A DNA stretch of 64,000 bases from Planctomycetaceae bacterium. Lineage in GTDB: Bacteria; Planctomycetota; Planctomycetia; Pirellulales; Pirellulaceae. The stretch spans positions 62,001 to 126,000 of the forward strand of contig JACKHN010000003.1 of assembly GCA_020638975.1 (NCBI GenBank), written 5' to 3'. The notes beneath the pieces are model-generated. The model had not been told where the DNA came from. It saw only the letters and a list, made by a program, of their open reading frames with translations, and ran no database searches. The position numbers and the translations under genes were made by a program. This document shows, piece after piece, positions 34,659 to 43,600 of this stretch (its first letter is position 1; each line of letters opens with the position of its first letter).

Positions 34659-35597
34659 GTGATCAAACGCGACTTTCTTGTTTCGCTGATCTTCCTGCTG
34701 ATTGCGATGATGTCGACTTGGCAATCCGTCGTCGCCGAAACGCAGCGGCTTGTCATCGTCGCGGGCAAGCCTTCGCATCCGCCACGCATGCATGAATTCA
34801 ACGCTGGCGTGCAGTTGCTCGATAAGTGCTTAAAGAACACGCCAGGATTGAGCGTCGAGGTCGTACTCAACGGATGGCCTGTGGACGAAACCATCTTCCA
34901 AGATGCCGATGCGGTGGTCTTTTACATGGATGGCGGTGGAAGGCACGAAGTTGTGCAAGAAGAAGGACGACGACTGAAGCTCGTTGATGCTTGGACGAAG
35001 AAGGGCGTAGGCATCGGCTGCATGCATTACGGAGTCGAGGTCTTGGCAGATCAAGCAGGCAGCGAGTTCAAGCGTTGGATCGGTGGGCACTATGAGAACA
35101 TGTTCTCCTGCAATCCGATCTGGGAACCGAAATTCACACAGTTTGAAACTCATCCGATTACCCGTGGCGTGAGACCGTTCGAGATCGAAGACGAATGGTA
35201 TTTCAACATGCGGTTCATTGGCGATGTGACGGGTAACGAAGAGAAAGTCGTGGAGGATACGAAGTTCACGCCGATCTTAGTCGCAGCCCCGTCCGATGCC
35301 GTCCGCGATGGTCCGTATGTCTACCCCAAGGGACCATATCCGCACATTCAGGCTTCAAAGGGCCGAGCGGAAGCGATGATGTGGGCCGTCGAACGACCCG
35401 ACGGTGGCCGAGGCTTCGGCTTCACGGGTGGCCACTTTCACGACAACTGGGGGAACGAGCAATATCGCAAGGTGGTTCTTAACGCCATGCTTTGGCTCGC
35501 CAAGGTCGAGGTCCCGGCGGGAGGCGTCGAATCACAAGTATCTCAAGCAGACTTGGACGCCAACCTTGATCCGAAACCGGAGCGAAAGAAGAAGTAA
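34659..35597 (+). CDS. Secreted ThuA-like domain protein
   Basis: 312 residues. The start is GTG at 34659 with GGAG 7-8 nt upstream. Signal peptide LIFLLIAMMSTWQSVVA, then a class I amidotransferase-like fold: RLVIVAGKPSHPPRMHEFNAG, DADAVVFYMDGGGRHEV, GVGIGCMHYGVEV and TGGHFHDNWGNEQYRKVVLNAMLWLA. ThuA-like proteins are common in planctomycetes and likely act on sugars; the Cys in GIGCMHY is at the place of a nucleophile elbow. The reaction is not known. The C-terminal tail is charged. Confidence 0.82.
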   Translation: MIKRDFLVSLIFLLIAMMSTWQSVVAETQRLVIVAGKPSHPPRMHEFNAGVQLLDKCLKNTPGLSVEVVLNGWPVDETIFQDADAVVFYMDGGGRHEVVQEEGRRLKLVDAWTKKGVGIGCMHYGVEVLADQAGSEFKRWIGGHYENMFSCNPIWEPKFTQFETHPITRGVRPFEIEDEWYFNMRFIGDVTGNEEKVVEDTKFTPILVAAPSDAVRDGPYVYPKGPYPHIQASKGRAEAMMWAVERPDGGRGFGFTGGHFHDNWGNEQYRKVVLNAMLWLAKVEVPAGGVESQVSQADLDANLDPKPERKKK

Positions 35598-35609
35598 TCC
35601 TTGACCGCG

Positions 35610-36218
35610 TCAGTTCGGCGCGGTCGCACGTTGGACGTCGAGCACCCAAGCAGGCGTCTCGCGGACATAGTCTTCGACGTGCTGGCGGCGACCAAAGTAG
35701 TAGTACGCGTTCCAACCTTGAAAGATAACGCTCAGCACGATCACCGTGCCGTAGAGTGCCAGCACAATCATCTTATAGATGTAGTCGAATCCTTCGACCG
35801 AATCGAGTACTTGCGCCAGTTCTGGTTTTGCGGCAACTTCGGCCGCGAAGGGGCCTTCACCGGTTAGTCCCGTGAAAATCATCCACAAGCAATACACGAT
35901 GATCATGCTCAGAAATCCGACCTGGTTCCAGCCTAAAAATCGTGGAGCGGATTCGTCGAACTGAAGCAACCGCTTGCGTCCTTGGAACTCGTTGTACGCG
36001 ACGACGGCAAGGCCCGCGGTAATCAGGAAACCGACGATGCTGAAGGGAGCGAATGGAGCGGATGTGACGGCAAAGATACCTGTCATCCAGCCGTTAAACG
36101 CCGCGACGCCGGCCGCCTTGCGGATCTTCTTCGATCGTTCGTTTGCTAAGGCCAATTCGTGGTGATGCTCGGCCGCGAGCGGCCCAGAAACCGGTTCAGC
36201 GAGTGTCGCAACGCTCAT
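35610..36218 (-). CDS. Hypothetical membrane protein
   Basis: 202 residues with four likely membrane helices: two in residues 40-80 (GWMTGIFAVTSAPF, VGFLITAGLAVVAY), one at GFLSMIIVYCLWMIFTG, and one at MIVLALYGTVIVLSVIFQG. The N-terminus is polar with His-rich EHHHE. The C-terminus is cytoplasmic or lumenal and short. No family recognised. It converges on the ThuA-like gene. Confidence 0.7.
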   Translation of the reverse strand: MSVATLAEPVSGPLAAEHHHELALANERSKKIRKAAGVAAFNGWMTGIFAVTSAPFAPFSIVGFLITAGLAVVAYNEFQGRKRLLQFDESAPRFLGWNQVGFLSMIIVYCLWMIFTGLTGEGPFAAEVAAKPELAQVLDSVEGFDYIYKMIVLALYGTVIVLSVIFQGWNAYYYFGRRQHVEDYVRETPAWVLDVQRATAPN

Positions 36219-36402
36219 CTCGTTACCTCATCCATCCAAGAAAGTCGATATGGTCCGCGCGTACGCGACCAGAAAACTCTAGGCCATAGATTGCGGAACG
36301 CAATCAACTGTGCTCTCGTGAATGAACAAGACCCGTTCTTCGCAAGAGTGGTCTGCGAAGTAGAACCGCCAGAATTGTAAAACTTGTGTGGAGGTAACGC
36401 CC

Positions 36403-37374
36403 GTGAGAGAGATTCGCGTTGCGGCTGCTCAATTTGAGAATCGAGACAATGATCCCGCCTATAATTTGGAACGCATCCACGCACTGACGCATCGAGCCGT
36501 TGAACAAGGTGCCGAGATCGTCAGTTTTCATGAGGGGTGCATTCCGGGCTATACGTGGATTCAACGCTTGAACAAGGAGCAGTTGCTCGTCATTGCCGAG
36601 CCAGTCCCTGACGGGCCGTCGATTCTGGCTCTGACAAAGATTGCTCGCGAGTTCAGCGTCATCGTGATGGCTGGCTTGTTCGAACGCGACGCCGACGACA
36701 ATGTTTTCAACTGCTATGTCACCGTCGGACCAGAAGGCTACATCACGAAGTTTCGCAAGCTGCATCCGTTCGTAAATCCGAATCTGTCGCGGGGTAACGA
36801 GTACAACGTCATTGACCTGCTTGGCTGTAAGATCGGCTTCCTCATTTGTTACGACAACAACCTGCCCGAGAATGTCCGCATGACGGCCTTGCTTGGTGCC
36901 GAGATCATCTTCATGCCGCATGTGACTTGCTGCTTGCCTTCGGTGATGCCAGGGCGAGGGACCGTCGATCGCAAGTTGTGGGAGAATCGACACAGCGACC
37001 CCGTTCGCTTGCGGCAGGAGTTTCGCGGCCCCAAGGGCCGAGAGTGGCTGATGCGTTGGATGCCCACGCGCGCGTATGAGAATGGCATCTACACCGTATT
37101 CACGAACCCCATCGGCTGGGACTACGATACCGTAAAACCTGGTCTCGCGACCATCTTCGATCCCTTCGGCGAAGTGCTCGTAGAGAGCCATGCGTTGGAG
37201 GACGATGTTGTTGTGGGATTGCTTACGCCGGACAAACTTCAGCAGTCTTCAGGCCAACGCTACCTCAAGGCGCGCCGTCCCGAACTGTATGGCAAACTCG
37301 TCGAACCCCAGGAGTCGGTCACGTTGCCAGGTTGGACGATGGAACACGAGAACGCAGAGACGCGAAGTCGTTGA
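36403..37374 (+). CDS. Nitrilase superfamily (carbon-nitrogen hydrolase) protein
   Basis: 323 residues from the GTG at 36403; a perfect GGAGG at 36390-36394 lies 8 nt upstream, which decides against the GTG at 36388. The E-K-C triad is visible as FHEGC, KFRKLHP and LICYDN. A second Glu (PEN) follows the Cys, and the insert NRHSDPVRLRQEFRGPKGREWLMRW after it is unusual in length. Enzymes of this superfamily hydrolyse amides or nitriles. The substrate cannot be inferred, and the neighbours give no clue. Confidence 0.88.
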   Translation: MREIRVAAAQFENRDNDPAYNLERIHALTHRAVEQGAEIVSFHEGCIPGYTWIQRLNKEQLLVIAEPVPDGPSILALTKIAREFSVIVMAGLFERDADDNVFNCYVTVGPEGYITKFRKLHPFVNPNLSRGNEYNVIDLLGCKIGFLICYDNNLPENVRMTALLGAEIIFMPHVTCCLPSVMPGRGTVDRKLWENRHSDPVRLRQEFRGPKGREWLMRWMPTRAYENGIYTVFTNPIGWDYDTVKPGLATIFDPFGEVLVESHALEDDVVVGLLTPDKLQQSSGQRYLKARRPELYGKLVEPQESVTLPGWTMEHENAETRSR

Positions 37375-37404
37375 CGACATGCTTGATCACTCAGAGATGA
37401 CATT

Positions 37405-38397
37405 ATGAATTCGCGAAACCGCATAATGACGCTTATTGCGTCGGCAATGCTTCTCCTATTGCCCCACAGCATGAACGCTGCGGAAACCATTCGCTACGTT
37501 GGCTATCCCGACTGTATCGAACTCAAGAACGAGACCACTCGCGTCGTCCTCTGCCCTGAGGCAGGAGGACGAGTTCTCGTCTATTCCCTCGGCGGTGAGA
37601 ACGCGTTGTACCTCGAGGAAGAGGATTCCGGCAGAGATTACACTCCAGGTCAGCGCGCCGAAATGTCGGCCGGTCGGTTCGATATCGGCCCTGAAAAGAT
37701 CATTCCGCGCCGCGACCTGCTCTGGTCCGGCAAGTGGCATGGCGAAATCACTGGCGATCGCGCGGCAAAACTGACTAGTCAGAAGGACGCAGCCACGGGC
37801 ACTCAACTCGTCCGCGAGTTTCAATTAGCGAAAGAAGGCACGCACCTGTCGTGTAAGCAAACCATCATTAACGTCTCGGACCAGGTGACGCAATGGTGTC
37901 ACTGGAGTCGGACGTTTGCTCGCGGCGAAGGAATTTGTCTCATCCCGCTAACGCCGAACAGTCGCTTTCCGAACAGTTACGTGATGTACGAGACAGGCGA
38001 TCTCATTAACTTACGGCCCACCGACCCAAACATTCGCACCCGCGACGGCTTCTTGGAGATCACCGGGGTGCCGAAGGAACCCAAGTTAGGCATGGATTCG
38101 CAGGCAGGTTGGTTTGGTTACCTGATGCCACATGACGTGCTGTTCGTCAAACGCTACAAAGTGTTTTCCGATCGCGTCTACAACGAAGTCGCCGGGCTCA
38201 CGATTTCGATTTGGTATCCCGAAGGCAAGCGAGTCGAGTTGGAACCGATCGGCCCACGGGAACGATTGAGCCCGGGCGAATCAGCGTCGTTCACGGAAGA
38301 CTGGTGGCTTTTGCCCTACGAATTCCCCGCTCCCCAGACGCAAGTTGACCTGAGTAAATTGAACGCGTTGGTGAAGGCGGCAACGCGCGTTGAATAG
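37405..38397 (+). CDS. Secreted protein, DUF4380/aldose-epimerase-like fold
   Basis: 330 residues. Signal peptide (LIASAMLLLLPHSMNA), then a beta-rich protein with ELKNETTRVVLCPEAGGRVLVYSLGGENALYL and the segment WCHWSRTFARGEGICLIPL. This resembles the galactose-mutarotase-like superfamily often filed as DUF4380, probably a sugar-binding or polysaccharide-related role. No enzymatic residues can be assigned. Follows the nitrilase by 30 bp, possibly the same transcript. Confidence 0.7.
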   Translation: MNSRNRIMTLIASAMLLLLPHSMNAAETIRYVGYPDCIELKNETTRVVLCPEAGGRVLVYSLGGENALYLEEEDSGRDYTPGQRAEMSAGRFDIGPEKIIPRRDLLWSGKWHGEITGDRAAKLTSQKDAATGTQLVREFQLAKEGTHLSCKQTIINVSDQVTQWCHWSRTFARGEGICLIPLTPNSRFPNSYVMYETGDLINLRPTDPNIRTRDGFLEITGVPKEPKLGMDSQAGWFGYLMPHDVLFVKRYKVFSDRVYNEVAGLTISIWYPEGKRVELEPIGPRERLSPGESASFTEDWWLLPYEFPAPQTQVDLSKLNALVKAATRVE

Positions 38398-38456
38398 AGC
38401 AATGGCTAGAAGTGGTCTCAAGACGAGAAGCCGAGGACGCTAGGCTCGGGCCACAG

Positions 38457-39012
38457 TCACCAAACGCTCGCGTAGCCATCAGTGTCGGCATAGCGGGCCG
38501 CGTCGAGCCGCGACCGCGCCATTTGTTCGCCATAGCGAGGCGACGCGAGCAAACGATCGACATAACTGCTTGGCGAACTCTCGTCCAGAAACGTGTCGAT
38601 CTGAACCGGGGTTGGCTGCAGACCGGGTGGGGTCAAGCGTCACGCGGCGGATTCACTTGACCCCTTCATCAACCCACGCTTTCAGCATCGCGATCTTTGC
38701 GTTGGACAGTTGCCGAGTCGAATTCGCCGGTGGCATCCGTTCGTCCGCATCTTGCGAGCTGATTCGGCGAACGAGTTCGCTTTGTTGGCTGTTGCGGGCG
38801 CCACGATACTGTGCCCGTCTCGCTCGCCAAACACGTGGTCTTGCATGTCGAGGCGCAGATCGGCCTCGCGCGTTTCGTTGTCGGGGCCGTGACAATGAAA
38901 GCACTTGCGGACAGGATTGGCAAGACGTCGCGGTTGAACTCAACTTTGGCGAAGGCGACTTGCGGCGAGAAAAGTGCCAAAGCGCGCACACACATTACCA
39001 CAGGATGAAAGC
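38457..39012 (-). pseudogene. Remnant of a PSCyt1/DUF1549-type gene
   Basis: Reading the minus strand in changing frames gives pieces of one PSD1-type protein in the right order: VEFNRDVLPILS, CFHCHGPDNETREADLRLDMQD, SELVRRISSQDADERMPPAN and AKIAMLKAWVDEGVK followed by a stop. Then comes RRVTLDPT, and after a one-base shift GLQPTPVQIDTFLDE, YVDRLLASPRYGEQMARSRLD and AARYADTDGY. At least three frameshifts and one stop separate the pieces, most of the linker between the heme domain and DUF1549 is missing, and the C-terminal half is absent. It lies downstream of the sulfatase gene on the same strand. Confidence 0.85.
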
Positions 39013-39039
39013 GTAATGTTCTCAATATCGATTGATCGC

Positions 39040-40386
39040 TTAACCACCCTGCAGCGGTTTGCCCCCCGTCTCTTTCCACCAAGCCAGCGCGGCAGACTTC
39101 ATTGCGGTAATTCGCTCCGCGTGATCGCGATTTCCGGCGAGATTCGTTTGCTCGTACGGGTCGGCATTCAAGTCAAACAGATCTTGATCACCTCGCTGAC
39201 GCGCCGGGAACTCGGTCACGATCGACTGAATTCGAAAGTAACTCTGGTTTCGCTTTTGCTCAACGTCTTGCAGATAGAGGATGTACTTCCACTGCTTGTC
39301 ACGAACGTACAACGCATAGACATCGCGTTCGGGTCGTTCATCCCCCTTTGTAACAAAGGCCGGATAGATGGCACCAAACAACTGGTCGCGAGTTTTGTTT
39401 GACTTGCCGTCCATGATTGGTCGAAGGTTGTTGCCTGCTGCCGTGTCGGGCGTGGTAACGCCAGCATAATCGAGCAACGTTGGGTAGATATCGAGCGTGC
39501 TTGTAAGCTGACGGAAGCGTTGGCCGCCTTTGATCTTACCGGGCCATGTGAAGAAAACTGGTGTGCGAACTCCCTTCTCGAACGGCGAACCTTTCGAAGC
39601 CCGACCGTTACACCATCCGTTATCGATCACGAAGACGAACAGCGTGCTCTCGTACAACCCTTTCTCGTGCAGCTTGCCTTCGAGTTGCCCAATTCCATCG
39701 TCAAGCCAAGCTTCCATCGCAAAACTAAGATGCTCCTTCTTCAAAAACTCCTTCTTGTTCTCGGCGGAGATGTAGTCAGGAACGGAAATCTTGTCCTTGT
39801 CGAACAGGTCGAGATACCTCTGCGGCGGATTGTGAGGTGTGTGAGGAATCAAAGGTGCCCACCAGATGAACAGCGGTTGTTTGCCACCGCGTTCATCGAT
39901 GAACGCGAACAAGTCGTCTTGTCCGTCTCGCACGAACTTGTTCGCAGTTTTTCCGGCGCCATGCGTGAAGCCCATCTCGCGTGGATCGCCTTCCCAATAC
40001 TTGCCTTCGACGTAAGTCGCATAGCCCGCGTCACGCAACAAATTCGGTAAGGAATTCGTCGGCGAGAGCTTGGCAGTTCCGTAGTTGTAGTAGATCCCCG
40101 ACTGGTGCGGCCAACGACCACTGAGAAAACTCGCCAGCGTGGGATGACAGCGAGACATCGGCAAGTGAGCGGTCGTGAATACTGCTCCCGATTTGGCAAG
40201 ACGATCAAGGTTCGGTGTATGCACCGAGTGATTCCCCATGAAGCCGAGATGTTCGTTGTCGTGGTCATCCGAAATGATGAACACGATGTTAGGCTGTTCG
40301 GCCCCCGTCACCGCGGTCAGCCCAATGCGCGATGTGGTGTGCGATACGAGGATTGCGGCGATTAGAAAGACAATGCGAAACAACAT
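39040..40386 (-). CDS. Secreted sulfatase-family protein
   Basis: 448 residues with an N-terminal signal peptide. Metal site PNIVFIISDDHDNE (D40, D41), further FVFVIDNGWCNGR, and the terminal RGDQDLFDLNADPYEQTNLA are typical of sulfatases. The residue that becomes formylglycine would be C80, in SRCHPTLASFLSGRW. Here the usual C-x-P-S/T-R reads C-H-P-T-L, so the Arg is Leu. Whether it is matured by a formylglycine-generating enzyme is open. It may desulfate algal polysaccharides, as in related species. Confidence 0.88.
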   Translation of the reverse strand: MLFRIVFLIAAILVSHTTSRIGLTAVTGAEQPNIVFIISDDHDNEHLGFMGNHSVHTPNLDRLAKSGAVFTTAHLPMSRCHPTLASFLSGRWPHQSGIYYNYGTAKLSPTNSLPNLLRDAGYATYVEGKYWEGDPREMGFTHGAGKTANKFVRDGQDDLFAFIDERGGKQPLFIWWAPLIPHTPHNPPQRYLDLFDKDKISVPDYISAENKKEFLKKEHLSFAMEAWLDDGIGQLEGKLHEKGLYESTLFVFVIDNGWCNGRASKGSPFEKGVRTPVFFTWPGKIKGGQRFRQLTSTLDIYPTLLDYAGVTTPDTAAGNNLRPIMDGKSNKTRDQLFGAIYPAFVTKGDERPERDVYALYVRDKQWKYILYLQDVEQKRNQSYFRIQSIVTEFPARQRGDQDLFDLNADPYEQTNLAGNRDHAERITAMKSAALAWWKETGGKPLQGG

Positions 40387-40627
40387 GGATCAGCCTTCAA
40401 AGGGATTAGCGAAAGTAAGGCCGCATTAGATTCGATGCGAAACTTCTAAGGGATACAGGACGAGGTTGGAGCGAGTCGACAGCCCTTTCGATCATCGTCG
40501 ATATCAACTGAAATCGCAATAATGTCGCTGGCAATGGTTTGCGATTACTGAGGCTGCAAGCCGCTGCCGTTTCGTTACAATGCGACGGGCGAGGACCCTG
40601 GCACAACCTCCTGGCTCCCTTGAATTC

Positions 40628-43600
40628 ATGAACGATCCAGACAATTTCGCTGCAACAAACGACTGGGATGGCGAAGAGTCGCACCGCGTCCAAAGCGCGA
40701 TCGACGCGACTCAGCCAGAGCGAGTTGGCCGTTATCGCATTGAGAAGTTGCTCGGTCGCGGAGGCTTTGGACGGGTCTATCTCGCAGACGACGAGCAACT
40801 CCAACGCCGCGTTGCGTTGAAGGTTCCGCATAAAGAAGTCCTCGGCAACACGGTCGACGCGCAGGCCTATTTGGCGGAAGCGAGGACGGTCGCCAGTCTG
40901 GACCATCCGAGTATCGTGCCCGTCTACGACATCGGCAGCAGCGACGATTTCCCGTACTTCATCGTCTCGAAGTTCGTCGAAGGCCAGAGTCTGGCGGCAA
41001 AGATCACTCAGAGTCGGCTCACATATGAAAGTGCGGCAGAACTCATTGCCACGATTGCCGATGCGTTGCACTACGCACATCGTCTGTCGCTTGTGCATCG
41101 CGACGTAAAGCCGGGTAACATTCTGATAGATAACGCGGGAACGCCATTTCTAGTCGACTTCGGATTGGCGTTACATGAACGAGATGCCGGTACCGGCCCC
41201 AAGTTCGCGGGGACTCCTGCTTACATGAGCCCCGAGCAGGCTCGCGGCGAAGGGCACCGTGTGGATGGGAGATCGGATGTCTTCAGCCTGGGCGTGGTGT
41301 TCTATGAGTTGCTGGTCGGTCGCCGACCATTTAATGGAAAGAATGACAGCGAACTGTTGGAGCATGTATCGTCCTACGAACCGCGGCCTCCGCGACAGTT
41401 CGACGACGCGATCCCGAAGGAACTAGAACGCATTTGCCTCAAAGCGATGGCCAAGCGTGCGTCGGAGCGTTATACGACCGCCAAGGATATGGCGGACGAC
41501 CTGCAGTTCTTCGCCAAGCAAGCCGCGAGCGAAACGGTTGTATCGTCCAGCAAGTCTGGATCCGACAGCGTGATCTCCGCTGCGGAGTTGACCTCATCGA
41601 GCACAATTCAGGGCGGTGACTCAACTCGTCATCCGCCCACACCCACCGCCTGTGATGATCCTCAAAACGCCCCCTTGCGTATCGTGCCAAAGGGTCTGCG
41701 GTCCTTCGATGCACACGATGCCGATTTCTTTCTCGAGTTGCTTCCCGGTCCGCGCGATCGCCACGGTTTGCCGGACAGTCTCCGCTTTTGGAAAACACGA
41801 CTCGAAGAACGAACAGGCGATGACACTTTTGCCGTGGGCTTGATCTACGGACCAAGTGGATGCGGCAAATCGTCGTTCGTCAAAGCCGGTTTGTTGCCAC
41901 GACTCGTCGAGCATGTGATCCCAATCTATGTCGAAGCCAACACATCTGACACCGAAGCTCGACTCTTGAAGGCGCTCCGGCGCAATTGCCCCGCGTTAAC
42001 GCACGATCTGGGGCTGACGGAAAGTATCGCGACGCTGCGACGTGGACAGGGCATGCCGGTCGGTAAGAAGGTGGTCATCGTCCTCGATCAATTCGAGCAG
42101 TGGTTGCACGCCAACACACAAGTCGAATCCACCGAACTGGTGCGAGCGATCCGGCAGTGTGATGGCGGTCGAGTTCAGTGCGTGGTCATGGTACGAGACG
42201 ACTTCTGGATGGCCGCGACACGCTTTGTCCGCGAACTGGAAGTGCGACTCGTCGAAGGCAAGAACTCGGCCGCGGTCGATCTGTTCCCGCTCAACCACGC
42301 AACGAAAGTGCTCACCGCGTTCGGACGCGCATTCGGAGACTTGCCGGCCAAGGCAAGTGACACGACCAAAGAGCAATCGGAATTCCTCGAGCGAGCCGTC
42401 GGCGAGTTGTCGCACGACGACAAAGTGATCTGTGTTCGCTTGGCTTTGTTCGCCGAGATGATGAAGGGGCGCCCGTGGAGTGCTGCGACGTTAAAGAAGA
42501 TCGGCGGTACTTCGGGGATTGGCGTAACCTTCCTTGACGAGACCTTCACGTCGTCCACAGCACCGCCAGAACATCGCTTGCACCAGCGAGCGGCCCGATC
42601 TGTCCTGAAGGCCTTGCTTCCCGAGATCGGCACGGACATCAAAGGTCATCTGCTGGCTCATGATGAATTGCTGGCGAGTTCCGGCTACGATCGAGGTTCT
42701 CGCGACTTCGACGATTTGATTCGTATTCTCGATGGTGAATTGCGGCTGATCACTCCGACCGACCCCGAGGCTGCCGACGTCGGAACCGACAGCGTCACGA
42801 ATCGCGATGCCTCGAAAAAATACTATCAGCTCACGCACGACTATCTAATTCATTCACTGCGCGATTGGCTGACCCGCAAGCAGAAAGAGACACGGCGAGG
42901 CCGAGCCGAGTTGACGCTGGCCGACCGCAGCGGCACTTGGAACACTCGTCCCGAGAACCGCTTCCTTCCGTCGCTCGGCGAATTTCTTTCGATTCGGACG
43001 TTGACCGATCGCAGTGCCTGGACCGAGCGTCAGCGTGAGATGATGTGGGTGGCAAGTCGCTACTACGGCTTCCGCGGAGCCAGCGTTGCCGTCTTTCTGA
43101 CGATGGTCGCAGTTTGTGGGCTAATTGGCTGGCAGCAGTTTCAGCAAAGTCAGAACCGGTTGCGAGCTACTGGCCTCGCGGATGCGTTGATCGAAGCCGA
43201 CATTTCGCGAGTCGCGAACATCATCGACCTGGCTCAGCAATATCAGCCGTATATTGGAACGGTCTTTCGTGAACGCCTTGCTGCCAGCGACGACGATTCG
43301 CCAGAACGGCTCCGACTGTCGTTGGCGCTGTTGCCTGACCAGCAGCAGATCGATTACTTGCAGCAGGAATTGTTGACTGGATCGCCCAACGAGTTTCTGG
43401 TGGTGCGAGATGCTTTGGGGCCGTATCTCGCACAGCGCGGCGATTCGCTTTGGGAGTGCGTCACCGATTCGCATCGCCGCGAGCCGGAACGTCTCCGTGC
43501 CGCGTGTGCTCTTGCAACGTACTCGGCGAGCGACCCACGCTGGAGCGAAATCGCGTCGTTCGTTGCGGATCAATTGACGCACGCGATGCCGTCTCAGTTG

